The position numbers and the translations under genes are program-made. Of a stretch of 37,321 nucleotides of DNA, positions 1 through 8,202 are shown one piece after another. Positions within the stretch are counted from its first letter, which is position 1. Each line of letters starts with the position of its first letter. Below the pieces are notes generated by a model, which had not been told where the DNA came from, ran no database searches, and saw only the letters and a list, made by a program, of their open reading frames with translations. The DNA is from Desulfobacterales bacterium (lineage in GTDB: Bacteria; Desulfobacterota; DSM-4660; Desulfatiglandales; Desulfatiglandaceae): the NCBI GenBank assembly GCA_021107495.1, contig JAIOSR010000244.1, positions 1-37,321 of the forward strand, written 5' to 3'.

Positions 1-1
1 G

Positions 2-715
2 GCCGTGGGGAGTTTTGTAATAAAGCTCTTTGAGATCTCTATGGCCAGCGCAGGATTGAGCCTCGAAAGCGCAAAAAAAGAGGGCTTTGATGCTGTGAGT
101 GCCTTTGTGATCCAGTTTGACCGGGCCCATTTTTATCCTGAAAAGGACCTCATGTATTTGGAATTAGTTGTGGAAAAAGGAAGCGGACGTGTCCTGGGCA
201 TTCAGGGTTTAGGAAATACCGGGGAAGGCATGATGGGCAGAATCAGCGCGGTAGCCCCTCTTCTGAAATACAAAATCACGACAGAGGATATAAGCAATCT
301 GGAACTCCCCTATTCACCCCCGTTTTCATCGGCCATGGATATCCTGAATGCATTGGGCAACACGGCTGAAAATATCTTAGCAGGGAAAAACAGGGTTATC
401 GAAGCGGCCGAATTCTCTGATTGGTGGGAAAAGAGACACAAAGGAGACATGCTCTGCCTGGATTGTCGGGAATGGGGAAATGCGGGCCCCTTTGTTGAAA
501 AATACCCTGAGCACTGGAAGAGCATTCCGCAGGGCGAACTGAGAACCCGGTTGGCGGAAGTTCCCAAAGACAAGAAGCTTGTACTGATCTGCAATACGGG
601 TGTCCGCTCCTATGAGGCCCAGATAACCCTCGATCAGATGGGTATAAAGGATAGCTATAACCTTCAGGGTGGGATGGCCGCCGTCAAAAAATGGGGGGTT
701 GATCTGCTGGAATAG
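2..715 (+). CDS. Pyridine nucleotide-disulfide oxidoreductase with C-terminal rhodanese domain (5' partial)
   Basis: This is the C-terminal part of a CoA-disulfide-reductase/NADH-oxidase-type flavoprotein fused to a rhodanese domain. The frame is open to the left edge, so the gene begins outside the window and the GTG at position 5 is not a real start. Numbering residues from that GTG, residues 1-105 resemble the dimerisation domain of the family (a VIKLFE segment, then ASAGLSLESAKKEGFD). Residues about 130-236 form a rhodanese domain whose active-site loop is CNTGVRS, with Cys196 as the expected persulfide-carrying residue, followed by the usual NLQGGMAAVKKWG ending. Proteins of this architecture act in the cytoplasm in thiol, persulfide or sulfur reduction, which would suit an anaerobe, but the substrate cannot be told from this part. 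It is not clearly linked to the glycan genes that follow. Confidence 0.85.
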   Translation, partial: AVGSFVIKLFEISMASAGLSLESAKKEGFDAVSAFVIQFDRAHFYPEKDLMYLELVVEKGSGRVLGIQGLGNTGEGMMGRISAVAPLLKYKITTEDISNLELPYSPPFSSAMDILNALGNTAENILAGKNRVIEAAEFSDWWEKRHKGDMLCLDCREWGNAGPFVEKYPEHWKSIPQGELRTRLAEVPKDKKLVLICNTGVRSYEAQITLDQMGIKDSYNLQGGMAAVKKWGVDLLE

Positions 716-769
716 GCCTCCCGTCCCGACCCTGCCTTCGGAGGCGCAAATGGACTTCTTCGAAGCCCT

Positions 770-1191
770 TTAATGATAAAATAGTAATAATTAATTTGTA
801 TCAGGAGAACGGTTATTACTGCGAACACCCTGTTTGTCATTTCCTTGATGTATAAGTATATCGGGACTGAAGCCATTATGCCGCAGGCGCAACTGACCCA
901 TTCAGCTACCTTCAGACTATCTCCAAAAAGCAATTGCCCACACGCGATAAAAAAAGGATAAAGGGGAGGCAAAATTAGCCCGATATCGGCATAACTCCAA
1001 TTTGGAATGTAGAATTGCCCATTATAGAACAAATCTCTTCCCATGGTCATGTAAGCGACAGTATCTGGAGGAAATTGCCTGGGGCTGTAGTTAAAAAACT
1101 GGGTGACTGGGTTCAATCCAATTACCAAAAGCAAGCAAAGAAAATCTGGATACCAACGCTTGAGATCAGGATTCTTGATGGTAATTCTCAC
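770..1191 (-). pseudogene. Truncated GT39/PMT-like membrane glycosyltransferase, N-terminal fragment
   Basis: The frame starts at GTG 1191 behind an AAGGA element. The first ~135 residues look like the N-terminus of a dolichyl-phosphate-mannose-protein-mannosyltransferase-like GT-C enzyme: a first membrane helix, a lumenal loop with PDTVAYMTMGRDLF, then PPLYPFFIACGQLLFG and further hydrophobic helices. Such enzymes are usually about 450-600 residues. Here the membrane character stops after INYYYFIIKG near position 770, and the frame runs on as low-quality sequence (about 35 residues) into the 3' end of the convergent rhodanese gene. The sequence between 716 and 770 is GC-richer and palindromic. 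The gene is therefore broken, either by a real deletion or rearrangement or by a false assembly join. It is probably non-functional. Confidence 0.6.
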
Positions 1192-1541
1192 CTTAAATTC
1201 CTTAGCACAGAAAATTCATCATTTCTTTCAAAGGGTTATTTCAGAAAGCTAAAATTCTTCATGTCGTCACGCGCCAGCAGTTTCGAACTACGAGGCTGCC
1301 CCAGAATGTTTATGCTTGGCCAATTTTCCATAAAAGAATTCTGAAAATGATCTGAAATATACTGTGTCAAAACCAAATGTGAACGAAAACGAAATGATAA
1401 TGAAGCACGAAATGTTAGTAAAAACAACAGTATATAATTTATTATAAGTTGACGATACCCATACTCTGTGGTAATTATATGATTTTATCTTAACTGTAGA
1501 TTCGGAAGCTGCTATGCATCGGGATGTGAATAGGAGTCCAA
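1192..1541. other. Intergenic stretch without a recognisable gene
   Basis: This 350-base AT-rich stretch lies between the start of the truncated glycosyltransferase and the end of the membrane protein gene. Short open frames on both strands have no recognisable composition or motif. I see no convincing terminator, promoter or repeat. It may be degraded coding sequence, but nothing positive supports that. Confidence 0.4.
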
Positions 1542-2483
1542 TCACTCATCGGACTCGGATCTAACTTTCCTGCGCAACGTCCAAAAAGAAACTCCCAGTG
1601 CGTAGCTCGACGGACCTCCAAGAACAATGCTTGCAAGGATGTTCCCTGTACGGTTGACCAAAGGCACCAATAAGGCAGTTTCATAGGGAACACCCGACTG
1701 GGTAAGAAGCAGAATAATAGTCCCGTCGTAGGCCCCTAACCCCATTGGAATCATGGATATGAATCCGGCGAATATACTGATCATTGTAATAATGGCAAGT
1801 TGGAATAAATCAAGCTTCGTGTTTAGAGCCGCGAGGATAAAGCTATGGCGGCAGACGTAACCTGCAATATCAAAAAGTAAGCATATGATTGCCGAAAAAA
1901 CCACTTTATGGGTTAGCAGCCTCATATTGTCATGCAACATATTCAAAATATTCTGTAACTTGTGCCGAAGCAGGTAAGCGAGAAGCAAAAAAACCGGTAT
2001 TATCAACAGAAACAAAAGGACATATTGCGGGAAATCAATGCCGTAGGCCGGCAGGAAAATGAGGGCCGGGAGTCCCCACAACGAATAGTTCAATAGACCA
2101 TCTAAAGCCATGAAGGTTGTAACATTTAACAATGTTACCTTTAGTTGCGAGGTCAAGAGATACATTCTCACCGGCAGACCGAGTTTGGCGGGGAAGATAT
2201 AAGTGACAAGTGCAGTCACAGAAAAGATGCATAACAGCTTTTTGTATGGTGCCCGGTCTGGTCCTAACGGATTTCCCAAGTAAAAATACCAACGCACAGG
2301 TTCCACAAAAAAATGAAAAAGTGTAAAGAGGAAAGCAAGCCCGAGAGACGATAGTCTCATTTTGCGCAATAAGACCATGACATCGCTGCGAAAACCGGGA
2401 ATCATGTAGGCTTGGGCACCGATGAGAAGAACAGCAAAAACAAAGATCCAAATAAGCTTATTATTAATGAATCGGCTTTTCAT
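1542..2483 (-). CDS. Lysylphosphatidylglycerol synthase transmembrane-region family protein (UPF0104-like)
   Basis: The 313-residue protein is almost entirely membrane helices (about 7-8). It carries the family's typical features: an N-terminal helix, a FVEPVRWYFYL segment near residue 62, TYIFPAKLGLPVRMYLL near 95-110, and a conserved late stretch FAGFISMIPMGLGAYDG near 240-255. Members of this family (AglD/LPG_synthase_TM) are found in glycan clusters. Some are the membrane half of lysylphosphatidylglycerol synthase and others are implicated in lipid-linked glycan handling. No soluble aminoacyl-transferase domain is present, so lysyl transfer is unlikely. The ATG at 2483 has AAGGG upstream. 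It is divergent from the methyltransferase gene with only 41 bases between starts, so their promoters must overlap. Its exact role is unknown. Confidence 0.75.
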   Translation of the reverse strand: MKSRFINNKLIWIFVFAVLLIGAQAYMIPGFRSDVMVLLRKMRLSSLGLAFLFTLFHFFVEPVRWYFYLGNPLGPDRAPYKKLLCIFSVTALVTYIFPAKLGLPVRMYLLTSQLKVTLLNVTTFMALDGLLNYSLWGLPALIFLPAYGIDFPQYVLLFLLIIPVFLLLAYLLRHKLQNILNMLHDNMRLLTHKVVFSAIICLLFDIAGYVCRHSFILAALNTKLDLFQLAIITMISIFAGFISMIPMGLGAYDGTIILLLTQSGVPYETALLVPLVNRTGNILASIVLGGPSSYALGVSFWTLRRKVRSESDE

Positions 2484-2524
2484 GTAGGCCCTTAAAGGTT
2501 TTTTAGCTCAGAGATCCATTTACC

Positions 2525-3268
2525 ATGGAAAATTTGGAATCCAAACGCTACAAGGAATTTTACAGCCTTGAATCCCGACATTACCACGCCCTGCGCTATG
2601 AGACTCTCTACGGGCGTCTTTTTCAAAGCTTGCATCACTATGTCCTTCGCGAAGTGCTTGACCCCTTGACACGCCAGGCCAAGGTTTTGGAAGTGGCCTG
2701 CGGCACCGGCCATATAACAAAGCTCTTTGTCGACATGGGATTCCGGCCCGTGGCCTGCGATTTAACCCCGCAAATGATGCACCAGGCCCGCGCTCGTTGT
2801 CAAGGGCTTAGCCTTTTTTTGGAGACGGATGCCTTTCAATTGCCTTTTCCAAACGGAATTTTCGACGCCCTAATCTCCACCCGCTTTCTCCATTTGTTCC
2901 CTCATGAACAGCAACAGCTTCTATTCGTTGAGATGCTGCGTGTGCTAAGGCCGGGAGGATTGTTAGTTGTTGATTTCGACAATTTTTTCAGTCGCTGGCT
3001 TCTTGCGGTACCTTTCCTGATTTACAATTTGATTCGTTATCATCGTGTCGCCCCCGATAGCATATATAACCGGATAAAAGCAACCGAAAAAACATTGAAC
3101 AAATTGGGGGTTAACGAGACTTTATGTTACGGCATAGGTGGGACCCATTTAGTAGTGCCTTGCTGGTTTTCCCAAAATCTTGCTTTTTTCTTGGGGCTCA
3201 AACATCAACGTAAACCTCTTAGATGCCTGGCGGAGCAATTTATCATTTGTGGTAGAAAAGGCCCATGA
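2525..3268 (+). CDS. Class I SAM-dependent methyltransferase
   Basis: A 247-residue soluble methyltransferase of the UbiE/Methyltransf_11 type. Motif I is VLEVACGTGHITKLF at about residues 57-71, followed by the acidic end of strand 2 (ACDLTPQMM). Motif II/post-I lies around FDALISTRFLHLFPHE at about 117-132, and VLRPGGLLVVDFDNFF follows at about 140-155. The C-terminal third is basic and aromatic and probably binds substrate. The stop overlaps the ATG of the next glycosyltransferase by 4 bases (ATGA), so the two are translationally coupled and probably act on the same glycan or lipid-linked product. No strong ribosome-binding site is seen before the ATG. The methyl acceptor cannot be inferred. 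Confidence 0.8.
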   Translation: MENLESKRYKEFYSLESRHYHALRYETLYGRLFQSLHHYVLREVLDPLTRQAKVLEVACGTGHITKLFVDMGFRPVACDLTPQMMHQARARCQGLSLFLETDAFQLPFPNGIFDALISTRFLHLFPHEQQQLLFVEMLRVLRPGGLLVVDFDNFFSRWLLAVPFLIYNLIRYHRVAPDSIYNRIKATEKTLNKLGVNETLCYGIGGTHLVVPCWFSQNLAFFLGLKHQRKPLRCLAEQFIICGRKGP

Positions 3269-4368
3269 AAATTTTATTGGTGGCACCTGAGATATGTAGC
3301 CCTTGGACAGAGGGCCGGAAGAGATTTGTGCGTGACCTTGGCTTTGCGTTAAGCAAGGAACATGATGTCATGCTCCTATGTACCAAGGCAAAGGGCCAGA
3401 CAACGGATTTCCCGGTACCTTACAAATCAGCGGAGCGTGGATGGGGTCCGTCTCATCTCATTTTCCTGCACAAGGCCATTGGGCCGATCATAAAAAATTT
3501 CAAGCCGCATCTTGTCTGTCATTTTCCTTATGCCACATTTCAACATATATATAAACCGGCCAACACCTGGACCATGTGGAATGTTGACAGATTATGCAGA
3601 AGACATTCGGTGCCTTGTTTTACTATAATGTATTCCATCAGCAAAGAAGCCACACCGGAAATGCTTAAACCATGGGTAAGCCACCTAGTGTTGAATCAAT
3701 TTTCTTCTGGATATGAGAAAAAGGTGCGTTTGGGCATCTGTTTTGACAACAAAATGCCGATTTTAGAGCACCGCAAGGACATACCAAGGCATCCAAAACT
3801 GCTATTTATGGCTGGCATGTGGCAACAGACCCGCAAACGATTAAAGTATGTCATTGAACGTCGTGGCCTATCTACTTTACTAAGAGCAGGTAAAAAATTG
3901 ACTGGAACAGGAACTCAGCTTATTGTTGCGGTCCCGCTCCTGAAAAATCCCAAATTAAGGAATCTGCTCTTGTGTGATCCCAATAATACCTGGCCGAGAG
4001 AATGCATCAAATTGACCGGAGAAGTAACTGTGCCGGATATTTTTAAAAGAGTTGACCTCTTTATTTTTCCCTATGCACGTGAAGAAAGCGTATTCATTCC
4101 AACGTCCGTCATAGAGTCTATGGCATGGGGAACACCTGTTGTTTTATCAGACCATGCCTTTTTGAGTAATTTAAGACAAGGTGGAAAAACCGCCTTAAGC
4201 TTTCCTCCTGGTGATTCGAATAAGCTGACGAGTATTATTGCTGACTTATTAAATGATACGGACAAATACAATACTCTCAGAGAGAACGGCATTCGCTATG
4301 TACGTGAGGAAATGAGCATAGAAGAATCGTGCAAAGATTTATTATCCCTTTATAAGCACCTGCTTTAA
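3265..4368 (+). CDS. GT4-type glycosyltransferase (GT-B fold)
   Basis: A 367-residue retaining-type glycosyltransferase. The N-terminus MKILLVAPEICSPWTEGRKR is the start of a GT-B N-domain. The C-domain carries the nucleotide-sugar-binding region with ESVFIPTSVIESMAWGTPVVLSD at about residues 273-295, including the E-x7-E arrangement (the two Glu flanking VFIPTSVI) characteristic of GT4. The family transfers a hexose from an NDP-sugar to a growing saccharide at the cytoplasmic face of the membrane. It starts inside the stop of the preceding methyltransferase. The next 140 bases before the convergent aminotransferase gene hold no gene. Donor and acceptor are unknown. Confidence 0.8.
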   Translation: MKILLVAPEICSPWTEGRKRFVRDLGFALSKEHDVMLLCTKAKGQTTDFPVPYKSAERGWGPSHLIFLHKAIGPIIKNFKPHLVCHFPYATFQHIYKPANTWTMWNVDRLCRRHSVPCFTIMYSISKEATPEMLKPWVSHLVLNQFSSGYEKKVRLGICFDNKMPILEHRKDIPRHPKLLFMAGMWQQTRKRLKYVIERRGLSTLLRAGKKLTGTGTQLIVAVPLLKNPKLRNLLLCDPNNTWPRECIKLTGEVTVPDIFKRVDLFIFPYAREESVFIPTSVIESMAWGTPVVLSDHAFLSNLRQGGKTALSFPPGDSNKLTSIIADLLNDTDKYNTLRENGIRYVREEMSIEESCKDLLSLYKHLL

Positions 4369-4510
4369 AAGACGTCCAGATACTCTTGACTCAGACATGA
4401 TAAAACTTACCTCATGAAAGTTGGATCAACCCCATTTATCTGCGTCTCATTCATCCACCAAGTATGCGACAAGGCGATTATGAGGCCAAAAGGACCTTCT
4501 CAACATCTTT

Positions 4511-5596
4511 CTAAGCCTGGCGAATATGCTCACAAATACGTTCGATATCCTCATTAGGAAGAGTATCATAAAGCGGTAAGCAAAGAATCGAACGGGCTAC
4601 CCGTTCAGATACAGGTAATGAGTCTTGTGGTGCGAAAATGGGTACAGTGTTCAGGGAAGGGTAGAAGTATCTACGGGTATATATATTACCATCAATCAAA
4701 CGGTCCATTGCGCGTAACAAAAGCTCTTCGCTGTCAAAAAGAATCGGCATATAGCTATAGTTATACTCTTCCGCATCATATTTTTGAAATGTTATAAACT
4801 GCACCTCTGATAAGAGGTTTTGATAAAGCTCATATTTCTCCCGCCGGTTTCGTCTGACACGATCCAGCCACTTCAAATTGGCCAAACCAAGTCCGGCACT
4901 AACCTCCGTCATTTTGGCGTTCATGCCGGCATCTACGATATCTTTTCGTTCGTCAAATCCGAAAAACCGCATGCGTCGTATTCGTTCGGCCAGAAAGTCG
5001 TTATCGGTAACGCATGCGCCCCCTTCCGCCGTATTAAAAAGTTTAGTCGCGTGGAAGCTCATTGCAGAAATATCCCCATACTGCAATATCGACTTCCTGT
5101 CGACCTCAACTGCGATGGCATGGGCAGCATCATAGATTACTTTCAGACCATGTTTAGCGGCAATAGTTTGGATCAGGTCAACATCACAGGGAGCGCTGAA
5201 AACGTGAACAGGCAGAATAGCTGAAGTCTCATCTGTGATTTTTTCTTCAATCTTTTCTGGGTCGATATTCCAGGTATCAGGGTCTATATCAACAAAAACA
5301 GGTCGACAACGTTCCCAGGCGATAATATTGGCCGTCGCAATAAAAGTGAAAGGGGTTGTTATTACCTCACCCGTTATATCTGTGGCACGAATAGCCAACT
5401 GAAGGGCACAGGTTCCGTTAGAGACACACACTACGTGCTTAACTTTGAGATAAGTGCTTAACTCCTTTTCAAGCCTCTGAACCATGGGACCATGGTGGGT
5501 CATTACACCTGTTTCCCAGATAGTGTTTAGATAGGTCACATATTGCTCAAGCGGAGCAAGTGACGGTTTGGTTACATAAATAGAGGGACTCGTCAT
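4511..5596 (-). CDS. DegT/DnrJ/EryC1/StrS-family PLP sugar aminotransferase (probable NDP-4-keto-hexose 4-aminotransferase)
   Basis: This 361-residue fold-type I PLP enzyme carries the family hallmarks: SNGTCALQLA (59-68) in the cofactor phosphate pocket, YDAAHA (155-160) with Asp156 expected to pair with the pyridine nitrogen, and MSFHATKLFNTAEGGA (179-194) with Lys185 as the Schiff-base lysine. The lysine makes it an aminotransferase rather than a ColD/SpnQ-type 3-dehydratase, which has His there. The SFHATK form is typical of VioA/FdtB-like enzymes that aminate NDP-keto-deoxyhexoses. It overlaps the ketoreductase gene upstream by 4 bases (ATGA). With the neighbouring 2,3-dehydratase and ketoreductase, the likely product is an NDP-4-amino-2,4,6-trideoxyhexose. 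The choice of C4 rather than C3 is an inference from the pathway. Confidence 0.85.
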   Translation of the reverse strand: MTSPSIYVTKPSLAPLEQYVTYLNTIWETGVMTHHGPMVQRLEKELSTYLKVKHVVCVSNGTCALQLAIRATDITGEVITTPFTFIATANIIAWERCRPVFVDIDPDTWNIDPEKIEEKITDETSAILPVHVFSAPCDVDLIQTIAAKHGLKVIYDAAHAIAVEVDRKSILQYGDISAMSFHATKLFNTAEGGACVTDNDFLAERIRRMRFFGFDERKDIVDAGMNAKMTEVSAGLGLANLKWLDRVRRNRREKYELYQNLLSEVQFITFQKYDAEEYNYSYMPILFDSEELLLRAMDRLIDGNIYTRRYFYPSLNTVPIFAPQDSLPVSERVARSILCLPLYDTLPNEDIERICEHIRQA

Positions 5597-6558
5597 ACAT
5601 TTTCCTTTCTAATGGCATCCAGGAGCTTAGCCTGGGAAATTAGGGAATCCCAGTGCACTTGGAAATCCTCTCCGTTTATCACCGTCCTTGCAAAAAAGCG
5701 GCACATGTTTACGTAGTGATTATCGGCGGCAAGTGTAAACTCCTGTTTCAGGTCTTGATGCTCCAGGCGTATCGTGGGCCTAAACCCTGGTGCGGCAGTG
5801 AAGGCCCGCTCAACCACAAGCTTACCTTTCGTGCCAAGAAATTCGTAGTTACACTGGTAGTAATAGTTAAACCCAAAAGAAACCTGGGCCACCTGTTCCA
5901 TTTTGTTTGTCAACATGGCATCGCCATAAATATCCACACCGAGGTCATCATCGTACTTCAATTTCGCTCCCAGTACCCTCAGGTCGGAGCCCAGGAAAAG
6001 TTGGGAAGCTTTGACCACATAAGCGCCTGCATCAAGAAGGGCCCCGCCCCCTAAGTGCCTATCATAACGAAAATTGTTCCCAGGCAAGGGTGGAAAACCA
6101 AAAGTACACCGAAGCAGGTGAATGTCACCTAACTCACCCCTTGCAATCAGATCGTTCACCCACGCGTGCTGTAAATGATGTGGGAACAAAAAATTTTCCA
6201 GTACCAACATTTTTTTTTCACGGGCTAGGTCAACCATGGCGCGAGCTGATCGAATATTTTCGGCAAAAGACTTCTCGACCAGGATATGCTTTCCAGCCTC
6301 CAGCGTCTTGATCACCCATTCTTCATGCAGACCTGTGGGCAGAGGCATGTAAATTGCGTCGATAGAGTCGCAACCAAGAAGTTTTTCATAACCTACAAAA
6401 GCATCGCATTTGAAGCGTTCGGCAAATTTTCGCGCCTTTTCTTCGGTACGACTGGCTATTGCGACCGGACAAACATCTTCGCATTCCATCATTGCGGGAA
6501 GCATTGCGCGCCACGCGATATCGGCACAACCCATTACACCAATTCGCAATTTGTTCAT
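5593..6558 (-). CDS. Gfo/Idh/MocA-family oxidoreductase, probable NDP-hexose 3-ketoreductase
   Basis: A 321-residue NAD(P)-dependent sugar oxidoreductase. The N-terminal Rossmann motif is RIGVMGCADIAWR (5-17). The catalytic lysine motif is LVEKSF (93-98, Lys96, an EKS variant of the usual EKP). LDAGAY (175-180) ends in Tyr180, the position of the proton donor in sugar 3-ketoreductases such as KijD10. Length and layout fit the TylC1/KijD10/SpnN group, which reduces the 3-keto group of the 2,3-dehydratase product to give NDP-4-keto-2,6-dideoxyhexose. It lies 29 bases after the 2,3-dehydratase gene and overlaps the aminotransferase gene, as expected for successive steps. An AGAGGA element lies about 10 bases before the ATG. 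Another Gfo/Idh/MocA activity is possible, but the context favours this one. Confidence 0.8.
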   Translation of the reverse strand: MNKLRIGVMGCADIAWRAMLPAMMECEDVCPVAIASRTEEKARKFAERFKCDAFVGYEKLLGCDSIDAIYMPLPTGLHEEWVIKTLEAGKHILVEKSFAENIRSARAMVDLAREKKMLVLENFLFPHHLQHAWVNDLIARGELGDIHLLRCTFGFPPLPGNNFRYDRHLGGGALLDAGAYVVKASQLFLGSDLRVLGAKLKYDDDLGVDIYGDAMLTNKMEQVAQVSFGFNYYYQCNYEFLGTKGKLVVERAFTAAPGFRPTIRLEHQDLKQEFTLAADNHYVNMCRFFARTVINGEDFQVHWDSLISQAKLLDAIRKENV

Positions 6559-6587
6559 TCTGACACAATCCTCTACAGCGATATATT

Positions 6588-8048
6588 CTACAGAAAGCCA
6601 AAACAGGACAACAAACAGCGGCCTTCAACATTGAAAAAATTATTGTATCTGATAAAATTTTTGATTTGGCCCATCGTCATCCAGATGTAGTTATCAGGGA
6701 CTTTTAGAGGGAAATCATCCCCCAGTTCAATCAGCATATTCTTATTCTCTTCCTGAAAGAAACGCCCCCCTTCCTCAGATTGAAAGGTTGAAAAATGAAC
6801 TCGCTCAGGTGGGACGTTTGAAACGTATTCCAGGAATGGGGGAAGGTTTTCGGACTTTTCATCTTTATAATTCCCCGTAACACACTGAACCGTCGGTGCC
6901 ATTTCGACCACGTCGAAATTGCCTGCTTCGACTTTTGCCTGTACAAGAAAGTGCAAAACGCCACTAATATTCCGCACTAAATAGGCTACAATCCCGTCCT
7001 CCTGAGGCTTCACCAATGGTTGCGTCCAGTTCAGCACTTCTCGATTATCAGTCTGAACCGCCACAGCGATGACTGTGAAATATTTCCCTTTATCATGGTG
7101 AATCTGGTAATCGGTTTTGTGCCAGTTTTTCACGAACTTGAGGGGTATACACTCCGCATTCAATTCATAACGGACTTTGAGCTCTGTAAACCAACTAATA
7201 ATCGTATCCGAATCGTAGACGCCCTCATTCGTGGCTAAGGCAGAGTTAAAAAGCTTCAGTTGGAATTCATCAAAATCACAATTGACGGCACTTGCATCCA
7301 CAGTACCCATATTTTTAACGGTAGGGAGTAAATCTGACACTCCCATGCCTTGCAGCTCGGGTGCCGCAAATTGAATACAGGACAAAACAGTCCTGGAATC
7401 CATGTTAATAATGTGATCATATTGGATCAACTTGTATATCTGACCTAATGTGAGCCAGCAATAGTCGTCCAGGACCTGCACCTCCTTAGAAGTTTCTATG
7501 ATGATGTTCCTGTTCCGTTTTCTCAGGAAACGGGCTCCCTGCTCCGATTGAAGTGAATCAACAAGTATGGTTGAGTCGGACTTGTCCAAAAAATACTCTA
7601 AGTATGGCGGTGTTCCTCCTCTGTGGACGCGGGTATAATTGCTGCGGGTGGCCTGTAACGTTGGTGCAAGTTGCACCAAATGGATGTTGCCCGGCTCCAT
7701 CTTGGCCTGCATGAGGAAATAAAGAATACCATCAAACTTCTTGGCGAGTATTCCCAATATGCCTATTTCCGGCTGGTTCATAATGGGCTGCGACCATTGG
7801 GATACCCTTCCTACATTGGTCTCTACCCAGATCCCTTCAATGGAAAAGAACTTTCCGGTTGAGTGAATGAGATTTCCTGTTGATGGCTCAAAAGACCATT
7901 CTTCTAAATCTTTAAATGGAATCTGCTCAATGCGGAACTTATGGGTCTGCCGGCGGGATAAAAACCAGTCCATAAAATTCTCAGTCTTCATGAACGGATT
8001 ATGTTCTGTAAGCGCCGATACCAAAAAATTCAATTCTTTAGAATTCAT
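6588..8048 (-). CDS. NDP-hexose 2,3-dehydratase (EvaA/TylX3/SpnO family)
   Basis: The ~486-residue protein has the tandem-duplicated architecture of NDP-hexose 2,3-dehydratases. Each ~220-residue half holds a WF-x-R/K block, a WSQPIMNQPE or WTQPLVKPQE block, a GIL(A/Y)-x-L(F/A)-x-K/N...FLxQAKxExGN block, a L/MAPTxQ...NY block and a PPxLEYx block. The two halves run from about residue 20 to 230 and 270 to 480. The family removes the C2 hydroxyl of NDP-4-keto-6-deoxyglucose to give a 3,4-diketo-2,6-dideoxy intermediate that the next enzyme must reduce. The start chosen is ATG 8048 with AGGGA seven bases upstream; GTG 8054 is an alternative adding two residues. It leads the ketoreductase and aminotransferase genes in one probable operon. 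The enzyme is best known from actinomycete antibiotic sugars, so its presence in a surface-glycan locus is notable. Confidence 0.9.
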   Translation of the reverse strand: MNSKELNFLVSALTEHNPFMKTENFMDWFLSRRQTHKFRIEQIPFKDLEEWSFEPSTGNLIHSTGKFFSIEGIWVETNVGRVSQWSQPIMNQPEIGILGILAKKFDGILYFLMQAKMEPGNIHLVQLAPTLQATRSNYTRVHRGGTPPYLEYFLDKSDSTILVDSLQSEQGARFLRKRNRNIIIETSKEVQVLDDYCWLTLGQIYKLIQYDHIINMDSRTVLSCIQFAAPELQGMGVSDLLPTVKNMGTVDASAVNCDFDEFQLKLFNSALATNEGVYDSDTIISWFTELKVRYELNAECIPLKFVKNWHKTDYQIHHDKGKYFTVIAVAVQTDNREVLNWTQPLVKPQEDGIVAYLVRNISGVLHFLVQAKVEAGNFDVVEMAPTVQCVTGNYKDEKSENLPPFLEYVSNVPPERVHFSTFQSEEGGRFFQEENKNMLIELGDDFPLKVPDNYIWMTMGQIKNFIRYNNFFNVEGRCLLSCFGFL

Positions 8049-8202
8049 TTTCACATCCCTAATTGTTCAAATGACATCATGTCGTACCATTCAAATGAGG
8101 GTGCCTTTTTTTAGTCGGCTTGATTATCTTTATGTGAGAAGGTTAAAATACTCAGTAAGCACATCCCTTATCTTGTTGAAGTTTGGTCCCGGGCAAATAA
8201 AA

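Noticed and set aside
4511..5596. ColD/SpnQ-type 3-dehydratase instead of aminotransferase
   Set aside because: The active-site position has Lys (SFHATK), not the His of the dehydratases.
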